Assembly (NCBI GenBank): GCA_036850595.1
Contig: CM072168.1
Location: forward strand, 12,825,982-12,889,981
Length of the DNA: 64,000 nt
DNA from: Rhyacichthys aspro
Taxonomy: Eukaryota > Chordata > Actinopteri > Gobiiformes > Rhyacichthyidae
Reading direction: 5' to 3'
Under the pieces are notes generated by a model, which saw only the letters and a list, made by a program, of their open reading frames with translations, was not told where the DNA came from and made no database searches. Below, in pieces: positions 39,401 through 51,400 of the stretch; position 1 is the first letter of the stretch, and each line of letters opens with the position of its first letter. The position numbers were made by a program, and so were the translations under genes.

Positions 39401-42400
39401 GTCGACGAGACACAAGTGTGTGTGTAGCTTTGTGCGGATGGGTACACTCAGACATGAGCCAAGCCACCAGTCGGCCACATTAAAGCGTGGCTCTGGGAGG
39501 TGGAATTTTAATGTGGAAATGGGAACAATGATTTCTACTTTTAAATGTGGACATGAAGCAGAACCATTGAAGAGCAGACCAAAAAATGATGGATCAATTA
39601 TTAATGCGTTTGCCATCACACTGTGAGCATGCGAGCCACTACACGAACATGTCCACTTCTCTGTGTGCTGTCATGTGTCATCTGCAACTTGTTTGTCTGC
39701 TTATTCACGCGTTTGCTTCCACCCAACTTGCCATTAGAGAAATTGTTGTTGGCTTATTTTCAGATGCGTGCTCGCTTCGTGCTGATAGCCACTAGAGATG
39801 CGTGCTCGCTTCGTGCTGATAGCCACTAGAGATGATTTCTGTGTTTGTGTGTGTTAAGAGACAGACATAAAAAATATGAGAAACAGACAAAGCCAGAGAG
39901 GGAAAGGAGGAAGACACTTTTTTCCACGTCATAAAAGAAAGAGAGTATTTTATTCCATGTCTTTAAATGTACTTTATGACCTCCTTTTTATCATAAAAAA
40001 GACAAAAGCATGTCACATGTCCAACTATGGATCTTCACACATTACATAGAAAGCATTATTTAAATCTATATTCAGTTAATTTGCCCATTCTTCAAATTTT
40101 CTCAGTGGCATGTCCAGTAGTGAATATAATCTCTTGTCAACTTTGGTAGCTTTGCTTATCAAGTCCCTGTTACAACATATAGAAAACAATTGTATGAGGC
40201 TACAATGGAGAGGTTTCAGGGGCTCCCTCCCACTCTATATTTTTCATATAGGTTTAATGGTGTTCCCTTTGTCTGACCAGATAATGAAGAACACAGTCTG
40301 GTCTGTCGGGAATCAAAGATATAACGGTGCTATAAACACCGTGGAAGAATGGGCAAGGACTCTAAAAGCAAAAAAAGAAAAAAAAAAGGGGAGGGATGGA
40401 CCGAGAAACAAGGGGACAAAGAGACACTGAAAGGGGCTTCTCAGGACCCGTCTGGATCTCATTTGGAGGATAGTAATGCGATTAGCTTTGTTTAGTTTTC
40501 ACAGTTTCAGCCAGTCCCTAGGAAAACCTGTAGTGTATGGATGTGAGCCTCAGGGAAGACTTATGAGCTTGGGCGAGCTTCTATATTCCTCCAAAGACAA
40601 TGGTAACATGGCACAACAGAATGTCTTGTCAAAACCTGCAGAATCTATTCTCTTATAGATCATTGTCTAACTATGACAACCTAAAAGAGCAGCAGAGTTG
40701 TAGTTTCTGTGCAAATGTTTTCAGCTCCTGTCCAATTCTTGGAGTTGACCGTGAAGTAAACAACTGACTCGTATCTGTCGGTATCAGTAAAATAAAAGAA
40801 TATTCTTGTTAAATAAGTAGCTTTATACAGTTTTAAAGCACATGGAACTGAACAGTGTGGTAAAATAGCCCAGGGTTTGTGTTCCTGTTGGTGGTTGAGC
40901 GTTTACCACATAATCTAAATTGTAATTCAGAGTTTTGCAACATGCTGGAATAACACTTGTATTATACGTTGTTGCACAATACAAAAGGTTAACAACACTA
41001 ACAGAATTTTTGGTCATTTTGTCTCTTTTTTTTCTCACTCTGCTCAGGGATCATCAAGGTGGGAAGGTGGAACCCCCTGCCCATCCACTTCTTGACCGAC
41101 GCCCCAGAAGCCACAGTGGCGGACATGTTGATGGAGGTCTACCACATGGTCACACTACGCATCCAGCTGCAAAGGTCAGAGAGGGACACTACCCAAAACT
41201 ATTGCTAATGGTGTGTGAGGCATTTCAGAGGAAGAGTTTAGATCATGGTGCGACTATTTCTTTCTTATTAAAAACAACATTAATGTGCATATTCTGTGGC
41301 GAGAGTGGAACAAAACAGGAGAAGCTATGCCTTTGTGTGGTCGCCCCGAGTGTGCGTGCTGGTCCGCTGGGTGGCTGATGTCATTGCCAATGATTGCCGC
41401 TCATGAATTTACCATATCTATCAAATTTGAAAGCACCAATTCTGAAACACTAAAGTTCTAGTTAAATACTCCAGTGGGGATTTATCTATTATCTGTGTAC
41501 GTCAGGAAAGGCTTGTGTGCCAATAACTCTCAGTCCCAAAGTATGACTGAAGCCAGCATTTGATGGACAGATAAAAACAGATAAACTCCAGATGAGAGGG
41601 TTATTGTTGTTATTGTCTTGGTACATACCAGCCAGGTTTGTTTACATGTGACTGCACGTTTCCATAGCAGTTGTGGAGCTTTGCCAAACATTGTGCTCCG
41701 TGTCAAAATGATTCATTTCAGGTTAAAACAGGAAAATGGGAGGTGACTGGTTGATACTGGAAGTAGTGGTTTAGGGTTGAGTTTAAGACACTTGTGGGAG
41801 AAGATGGCTTTTTGGCACACTATACAAGCTAGCTAAAGTGTTTTTGGCAGAAAAAGTAAGGGTGTATATGCAATTATTAACAACAAACTGCTATTTTGAC
41901 ATTGTTAGACAGATACATTTGAGAATGGATCAGATATCAGATTTTTTGCTTGTTTTAAACTGGGAAATTTTTGAAAGAGATAAAGTGTGATGTAAAAGCC
42001 AAGCCCCAGGAAGCCTTCGCACATCTGGTAAAAACAAGAAAGGTTTATGGTGTTTCAAAATAACATTAATTATTACCTTTAACAGTGACATTGACTTTGT
42101 TTGGCTTTGTGTAGTCTTTTTTGCCAGCGCAATATGGCACTTTTTGCTGCATTGCCGTGACCCGATGTGCTCTTGTTTTTTCATGTTGCAGTTATTCCAA
42201 ACTGGAGGACCTGCCGTGCGAACAGTGGAACCACGCGACAGTCAGGAATGCTCTCAAAGAGCTTCTAAAAGAAATGAACCAAAGTAGTCTGGCCAAAGCG
42301 TGTCCTCTATCACAGGTAACAAGAGGACAAATGTTCACTACCTTTACCCTAAAAGTCAAAAACCTAATGAGCTTTTTTTTTATGTGCTTTTACAATGCAC

Positions 42401-45400
42401 TAATGACTTAAATGATGTAATGCAATCAGCTGCTAGCTATTATTGCTACATGTTTCTTCATTGATAACGGCTCAACATTTCTATCAAACTCTACCCCACA
42501 AAATTAAGGAGCGTGTCAAATCCCAGATGTATGTAAACCCCCATCTTGGGCTCGTAACGTCTTGTATGTGAGATTTATGTGTGTGTCTGAGTGTGTTTAA
42601 ATGGAGCACTAGTGGGGTGTTGATCGCAGAATCAATTGCAAGCATATGCGCGTGTGGCTGGAGATTCCCTCTCTCTGTGCTGCATGGCCTCGGCTTTCCA
42701 TGGGTGGCTTCCAATCATGATTAATGTTTGTCTATTGCTATTGTGAGTGTGTGTGGCCGTGTATTTATTATGTTATAAGGACTTAAATGTGTTTACACAG
42801 TAACATGCCCTAAAGGAACAAAATGAAGTTCTCCATAATGGAAATCATTAGATTTGAGGGTAAAGAGTGGTTTTGAAATTGAATTTAGGCAGTTTGTGGT
42901 TAGACTAAGTCCACACAAAATAAATGCTAGTTAATGTATTGTCCCCTGAATGCATGGAAAAGATGTGTGCTGTGAGCATGCCACGTGTTGCCAGCATTAA
43001 AACAGTTAATCCTGTGTCTCTTCTCTTTTTTTCTCAGAGTATGATTTCTTCTATAGTCAACAGCTCCTATTACGCTAATGTCTCTATCGCCAAATGTCAG
43101 GAGTTTGGTCGCTGGTATAAGAAGTATAAAAAAATCAAAGGTAAGCTCTCCAATATAATGTGGTCAAGCTTCTTTATGCATAGCCTTCCAACATTAAAGT
43201 AATGTAGTGCTTTTGGTCTCAACTGAAGAATTAGATTAGATGTATTAGATGCATCTATGTATGTATAAAAAGCAAAAGTTACTGGAAATAGATATATAAC
43301 TTTCTTTTTAAGTCATCTCTGTCCAACTGTACAGAAGTTACAAGTTACGTTTTCCTCTTGTTAACAGTGGATTACTTGGAGAAGATGTGGTCTGGACGTG
43401 ACTCTGCCGATATTAAAAGTGGGTAAATTGTCTTGCTGTAGTGCATCAAAATGCTGTTTGCGTGGCCTCTGTTAGCTCTGACGGTCTTCTTTCCTGTGCA
43501 GTTGAGAGAGACAATGTTGCAGACTTCTGCGTCCTGGGCCAGCGCCCCCCTCCTCACTTGGCAGGCCTGGCACAGCTCGGCCATCTTGGAGCCGGAAGTC
43601 CTCTCCTCAAAGGTGGATCTGGAGAAGTGCAGAGCCCCACCCAGACTCAGCCACCCGCTCCTCCTCCTCAACAGCCATCCCCGCACGGTCCACTCCACCA
43701 CAGCGGCCCTCTGCGGTCAGGCCAGGTGCCTCCCCCTCCACCACCTCCGCCTGGAGCTCTGCAGCCCCTGCTGGGTCCAGGTGGGCTACTGTCCCCCCAG
43801 CTCTCCCCCCAGCTTGTGCGGCAGCAGCTCGCGATGGCACATCTCATCAACCAGCAGCTGGCCGTCAGCCGCCTGCTCGCTCATCAGCACCCACAGGCCA
43901 TCAACCAGCAGTTCCTCAACCACCCCCCCATTCCACGCGGATCCTCTAAAGCAACCGGTGACCACTTAGGGAGCAACCCCTCAGCCGCAGAGGTCTCCTC
44001 CGATATCTATCAGCAGGTCCGAGATGAACTAAAGAGAGCCAGTGTGTCCCAGGCCGTGTTCGCACGAGTGGCTTTCAACAGAACGCAGGTAGGACTCACT
44101 GTGCTATTAACAACTGTAACTATAAAGTGTAGTGTGTCAAACCATAATCATATAAATTATACTTCAGTGTCATCAAATCAAGCAGACGATAATGCAGTGA
44201 TACAACCCACACAAGGATGTCTGTGGTCAATTTCCTTGCTCAGCCCCAAACAAATGAAAAAACTGCAGCTACTAAAATCAAGTGAAATATCCCTTACACC
44301 AACAAACTTGAGTTATAACCACTGATTGATAAGTCATTACTGATAAACAATTATATCATAGTACCCAGAGCTAATTTGAATGGAACCACCCTCTGTGTTT
44401 AGCAGAAGCATGGCAGGGCACCGAGTTGGATCATTTAGTCTTGTTTCCCGCCCTCACAGCAGCACAAACACCTGATGTAATCACGCTGTGCTAAACTGGT
44501 TACCACATGCCCCATTAGAGCAATGTAATGAAAGGAGGCTGATAACGTCATAAAGGCCAGGTGCTGTTGGTGCGTCACACTGTATAAGTGTCTAATGAGC
44601 ATTCAGCACATGCTATTAGTAAATCCTCATACATATCATGCTGTAATGTCTGCTGTCCAGGGCCTGCTATCAGAGATACTAAGAAAAGAAGAGGACCCTC
44701 GTACAGCATCACAATCTCTTCTGGTCAATCTAAAAGCGATGCAGAACTTCCTGAATCTGCCTGAGAGTGAGAGAGATCGCATCTACCAGGAGGAGAGAGA
44801 ACGCACAATGAACCCCTCAGTGGGCCTTCCTGCCTCCAACTCATCAAACTCATCTGGCCCCCGAATGTCACAGGTAGCACAAACGTAGCAATATACCAGT
44901 CTCTGACAGATCCACTGCCATTTTTGGTGGACTATTTTCTTACTAAAGTCACTTACTAATGAAGTGGATTGACAGTTAGTTTACTCTTTTTGTGAACTGT
45001 AGAAAATAGAAGTAAAAGGCAATCGAGTGAAGATCATTGTGTCATAGCAATTACTTTTTTTCATTTAGTAAACAGTGGAAATAATAAATGGGTGATTCTG
45101 GACACAGCTACTGTCTCTGCTGGAAGTCAACAAAGCTGTCCTATGTTTGTGTGTGTGCATAGAAAGTGTGGGAGAGGAGCTTAGACGACCAGATAAACCC
45201 TGATACCTGGGCCTCTATATGGAAGAACAAGACTAAGATATCCAACTCGGTACGTAATCTATAATCTGTAACTTGCCCTCACAAAGTAGACTACAGCACG
45301 CCATCTTAAACAAATTCCATTTCTAATGGAAAAACAACTTCAAAGTTATCATAGAAGCATTTTGTAAACACAAAAGACATTATACAGTATTTGGGAATTT

Positions 45401-48400
45401 CTCTTTATGTACACATAATTTAGCATTGTCAGTGATAAGAAGTGCTCTGTGATGTCAGGACAAATGCCCATTCAAGGCTTTGGGTGAATTTGTGTGCTAT
45501 TCTTATTATGTCTATGTAAAATTATCTTAGCATCGTTTACACTGAGGGAATGTAAGCTCGCTGGCCTGTACTTGTCTTGTGGACAACTTCAAACATTGTG
45601 TATACAAGCATTCAGAGGGCCAATACATGTTCATTCAAACAGAAACAACAAAGGAAGACAAAAGAAAAGGACTTAATGACTTTGATCTGTAAACAAAACT
45701 CATGTGGAGACGTGCGGCGCAGATGTGCCGTCAACGCTCATACAAGCAACATTGCATGTCTGTTTGGCCTGATCATAAGCTGATAACCTTACCTCATGTA
45801 TATAAACACAAGATGCAGTTTTGATGTGGAAACACTTAGTCATTTGTAATATATACTGTATGTAATGCATCCTTTAAATGATCACTTAAGTACTAGTCAC
45901 TATGCTTTCATGCTATTCTCTGCCATCTCTGCTTATCTGGTTGGCATCTTAAAATATATAACATCTGTTACATTTGTACTTTCTCATTTTGTCTTTGCAG
46001 CCAAAGCAGTCAGGCCCAGGTTCGGACCTCCCCATAAAGCTGGAGTCCTTTGACATTACATCAGGCATCTACGAAGAGATTCAGCAGGAGATGAAAAGAG
46101 CCAAAGTGTCTCAAGCTCTGTTTGCAAAAGTGGCCGCCAACAAGAGCCAAGTACGAGATATATTTAAGCATTATACAAACAAGTCTGTGGGTCACAATAT
46201 ACAATCACATTTTACTATTAGATATACATATAGCTGGAAATCAAAAATGTGCATCATTGCATCATTCAAATGTATAAAAGAATTAGATTATGTACAAATT
46301 ATATCCATCCATTTTCAAAACATAACTGGACTTGATGTGAACGGTAGCTGCAACATTGGCTGCTGTATGATTAGTTGAAGTAATGGGAGCTAAATCAGGG
46401 AAATGCTTCATGCAGGTGTGCTTTACTGTGCAGTCCCACGTCTAATACTTGCATCAACGCATATATCAAGATTTGATATCTTTCTCAAGCACATGCCAGT
46501 CACACCCTTACACTAAACCTTTCGCATCAAGCTGTCAGAGCTCTATGTTGTTGGAGTGCATTGTAAAACTGGAAACACATTGTCAAATGAGTCCAGCATG
46601 CTGATGAGAAGTAAATGAGACACAGGGCTTAGACATGTGGAGGTGTAAGGAGGGTGCATTGTTCAATCTGGCTTCGTAGAGATTTTACTGTCGTTTGGCA
46701 ATAAATCATTTTGATACACAGGACAATAGCATTTTTAGCATAAAAATACGTTTTAACATGTGAAGAAATATTTAATGATGCTCTGATTTTGTTTCAAATG
46801 ATTTTATTGAGGCAGCAGGTTGATATATGTTACACACTAAGACTTAAAAGTTCCTTATTTGTTTATAGAAGTACCTGAAAAACCCTGAAAAGTTGCATAG
46901 TGTTGCTTTGAGATTATGAAATGTTTACTATAACTTATCAAATCACAGCACTGGTCTCCTCCCCTTCTCTTCTTTCTTGCTTATATTTGATCCTTTTAAG
47001 AATCCATCAAAAACAGTAATATTACAGGTTAATTCTGCCAACATGTTATTGCACTGTGTGTCATGTCTAAACTGTCTGGCCAGCTCGGTTTATACTTGGT
47101 CGATACAGTGAGACCATCTCGCCCCTGTTCATAGCAGTAGCATGTATCTATGAGTTAACAGCTGTAAGCGTGACAAAGGCAGAGTTTCTATACATGCTTG
47201 CGGGTGTGTGCGGTTAGTGCTGTCCCTTAGGTTTGGTCGGGTCTGGGGGTGGCTGGGGTCACGGCTCAGTGCACCCATCTGCTGCAGCTGGCCACAAAGA
47301 CAGAGAGAGACGAAGAGGCAGAGAGAGGGAGATGATCAGGCTATTAGCGGTGCACGCTGCCCGAGGTGGCTGGTTGAACACAACAGCTGGTGTCACAAAC
47401 CAAACCAGTCTAGCAGATATAATTGAATCTTCTCATCCCAGCACACTCATAACATTTGCAACTTTTTAAACTAGTGCGATAATAGAGCAATAACAACTCT
47501 CGTCATGTAACTATTTGAAATAAATCTTGCCCTGCCACTTTTATTCCTACCTTAAATAAAAAGAGAGCAGTAAATCGTGACATCAGGATCATTTAGAATA
47601 GTATTCAAGCCCTTTTTATCTCTGTAGATCATACACAAACCAACACATTGTCTTAAATCACGTCTGTCTCTGGTCCAGGGCTGGCTATGTGAGCTGCTGA
47701 GGTGGAAGGAGAACCCGAGCCCAGAGAACCGTACCCTGTGGGAGAATCTGTGCACCATTCGCAGGTTTCTAACTCTACCACAGCCTGACAGGGACCTGGC
47801 CTATGAGGAGGAGTCCCGGCACCAGCACACCGAGAGGCTGCACACTGTACTGCACCTGCCCCAGGACCCACAGGTAACAACCACAGCCTTCACACAACAT
47901 AGAAGAGAAGTGAGGACCGCATTTGGTAATCAGAGTTTTGGAAATGTGCAGATTGAAAGTCACAAAGTGTGCCCTAGTCAGTCAATAGTCAAGTATAACA
48001 GGATATGTAGCATTATTAAACATAATTGAGATTAAAATATGTTGATATGATGATTATCTTACCATACTGTCTCTGGTCCAGTATGAGTTGAAAATTAGCA
48101 GTAAATACAGTTTGACTATGGCTGTGATATTGGATAATGGTCATAGAAAGAGAACCCCCGACACATATACACTGGCCACACCTGTAAACATTAATTTCTT
48201 ATATTATATTTCCTCCTTATGAGTGTTTACAGTGGTGTTTGATCTAGCTGTGCATGCCCATGTGTTTGTGCGTCTGTTCGTGCCCCAGTGGAGCGCAGAG
48301 TAAACACTGAAGCTGGGTGGTGTGGCACCAGAGGAAATGCCCCATTAGTTTTTTGAAGAGGGAGTCAGAGCAGAGTTAGGGGCTTTGAGGTGTTGCTCTG

Positions 48401-51400
48401 AGGCAGCATCAATGATCGTCTGACTCACAGACACTCATTGTGTTTCTTTTATTGTGTAGATTTTATTTGTACTTGACCAACATGAAGCTTTCTCAATAAG
48501 CCATGACACATTTGATGCAACTTATTTTGTCCACCAGTTTGTTCCCTCAATTAATAATAATGCAATAAATAAACAGTATGCAGTGGTTGCTAATCTGTTT
48601 AAACATTTATTCACAGATTAATATGTACTTTGTGATTTTGCATCAACTTTCACTGACAGACAAAACACTGACAATAAAGTTTAGGTGCTAACATTAGGGG
48701 ATGCTAATCTTCTCTCACCACTCTTTTCTGTGTCTGCATATATTCTCATTCCATTCCATTTCAAAACATACCATACTGTCAGTTTTTTCTCTGAATACAG
48801 AAAAACAATACAGTAGCATAGGAGGAAGGTCAAGCCACACATTGTGTTAGTCTGACTCCTGATGCAGAGTGATTTTAATCCCAGGTCACCCGGTTAAGAG
48901 ATTCCCAGCAGCCCACCCTGCTCCGCAAGCCATTATATCCCACATATAGTACATACCACATGCTATAAATCAAAAACAGGCTGCAACTTCCCGTTAAGCA
49001 TCTCCAAAGTTGTATTTGAAATGGCTCCGCCCATATTTAGCCTTCCCATTCGGAGTTTTGGATTCAAAGGCCGTGATGGGAAGGCGCGGGAGGAAGCTGT
49101 GGTGGCACCATTAACACATTCCTCTGCTCCTCTCACACTCTCAGCAAAAGACTAAAAATAAAGTTTACTCTCACGGCGGCCATGTTGGAACCACGTCCAA
49201 CCCACACCTCGAGAGATGAACTGTGGCAGTGATTTATTAATGGGAAATGAGGTGTGTGTACAAGTTTATAAATATGTGTACTGTCTTCAGATCCCCCCTT
49301 TGTCCCACATAAAGCCCCCTCCAACCTCAGGCTCCAGCCAGCCTGCCACCACAGACCACACATGTGTCCCATCTGCCACACATGCATTTACACACCAAAT
49401 CTTACACTGATAGTTGGTAACATGAGCACTTTTTTGTATACGGACAATGAGAGGGTCCAAAACGGTAAGAACCAACCACAAGATATATATAAAAGATGAA
49501 TACGGTGTTGCCCGTTGAGGCTTTGCTGTACATTCAACACAACCAGCCATGTATGTGTTTGGACAGGACTATGTCAAATACCGTGAAGCATTTTTGCATG
49601 TTGAGACTGTCTATTAACTCTGCAGGTGCTGTATATATGTGCATGTCAGTAACCTCGGCAGCATTACATTTCTTTATGACTGACACTGTCCTGCAGTGCA
49701 CTGTATGGCTCTTCTTCATGTGATTGTAGCAGTTAAGTGCGTCCCACAGCTAATTTGGCAAAGTCTAAGCTTATAAATAATTTCTTTATTGTTTTTGCTA
49801 AATTGATTTCTGCTGCATGTCAAGGGCTGCTCATATGTGCGTAAATGCGTGTGTCCGCTTACTGTGGTGGAGACCCCAGGAGTGGTGGACTAGTACAAGA
49901 ACTGATGTTCCTGTCTTTGCACAGCAGTGCATCTCACTTTGGTGTAAGAACATTTCTCTGCCAAACACATGACTCCAAATCAGACTTAAATAGTGTATCT
50001 CTGGTAGCACTTTTTTTTCCTTTGTCATTTTTATAAAACAGTAATAGATTGTTGATTAATGTTTCCTCACTCAACATCAAGCTTCTGTCTTTTTACTTTG
50101 AGATACATTTTCTACAATAATCTTAGTCTGCTTTTATTTTTATTTTTTTGCACTACATCATTGATAGTCCAGAATGTATAGATATATGGCATAAATGAAG
50201 TGTTCACTCATTTTAAGGCCTTGGAAGCTGTACTATTTCCAATTTGGTCTGGTTGTATGGTCACTCATTGTGTTAGTCTGTGGTCAAGTAATTAACCCAT
50301 AAACTCATAATCATACAAGAATCACTGCCAGCTTTGTAACACTCAAAATAATCATTTCCCATAAATAATACTCTTCCATACACAGCCAACAGTTGCCAAA
50401 CAGCCATCTTGAAATCCTCGTACCCACTATTACGTGCTCATCCAGTGTTTGTTGCATACGGGTCAGTTTAGGACACTAATTTTGACCACAAATCGATAAA
50501 TCCAAATGAAGTCCTTGTGCTTGCACTAAAGTCTGACTGTGTCTGTTTTTCTCTCTATGTGCATCCTGGTGGCCTTTTTTATCGTCACAGGGTGGAGTGT
50601 GGGCTCTCTGGCAAACCACAATTAACTTAATTGTTTAATTGCAGATAAATGGAATGAATACCACACACAGTTTAGAAGAAAAAAAGTGCACCAAGACACA
50701 AGCATGCGTCAATATACACTTATGACCACATAAAGACAGTGCATTCCCTGCTCGCCTCACTAACATGTGTGTATACAGCTTTTCATCAAGGATTATTATT
50801 TTACAAAAAGGGAACATTTAGTGACTCATCTGCTCCCTTAGCCTCAATCCACTATTCAGTATTCATGAAACTCAAACCACACACTTAATACAAACAGAGG
50901 ACCAACATTTAAATTTCCAAGGCAGAATATACTAGAGGTCTGTCACTGAAAAAGCCCCAGGTTTGAAAGATATGTGCACTTGAAAATATGCCAAAACTTG
51001 GGAATCAAATGTAACTTGGATGATTATTCAAATAATAATAAAAAAAGCCTTGGTTGAGTTGATAAGTTACCCTGAACAGAAACCCTAAACAGAGAAGTAG
51101 TAAATAATACAAACACACTCAAATTAACAGAAAAGGTGAAGTCATGCAAAAAACTGAAAAGTGATTTTTCTTCCTTCATTACATATTTATCTCTCTGTTA
51201 ATGGCGTCTCTAGTGGTCACAGACTAACCCTCATCCAGCCCCCAGCCTCGCAAAAACAGGAGAAAAAAAAGCACACACATTGAATGAGAGACTTATGTGC
51301 CCTGGAGGACCACAGCTCATTAAGGAAAAGATGAATATTTCATGTAGTATAATTCTTTCATAATTCCTTGCTGTAATTTGCCTTGATTTAAAAGAAAACG

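Larger units (their letters stand above)
35993..41047 (+). other. SATB intron between coding exons 2 and 3
   Basis: A 5.1-kb intron. It contains a homeodomain-site cluster near 37.9 kb, a decayed fish repeat at about 38.6-38.9 kb and a perfect 34-bp tandem duplication at 39763-39830. Short ORFs are scattered but none has exon-like borders with compatible phase. Confidence 0.5.

Noticed and set aside
39763..39830. 34-bp units as a recombinase target site
   Set aside because: Only the length recalls 34-bp recombination sites; there is no inverted-repeat arm structure and no recombinase nearby.
43607..43969. Several overlapping ORFs on both strands (60-172 codons) across the SATB linker exon
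   Set aside because: They are shadows of the GC-rich coding exon 43502-44088; the plus frame encoding the SATB linker and CUT1 start is the only one with family similarity.
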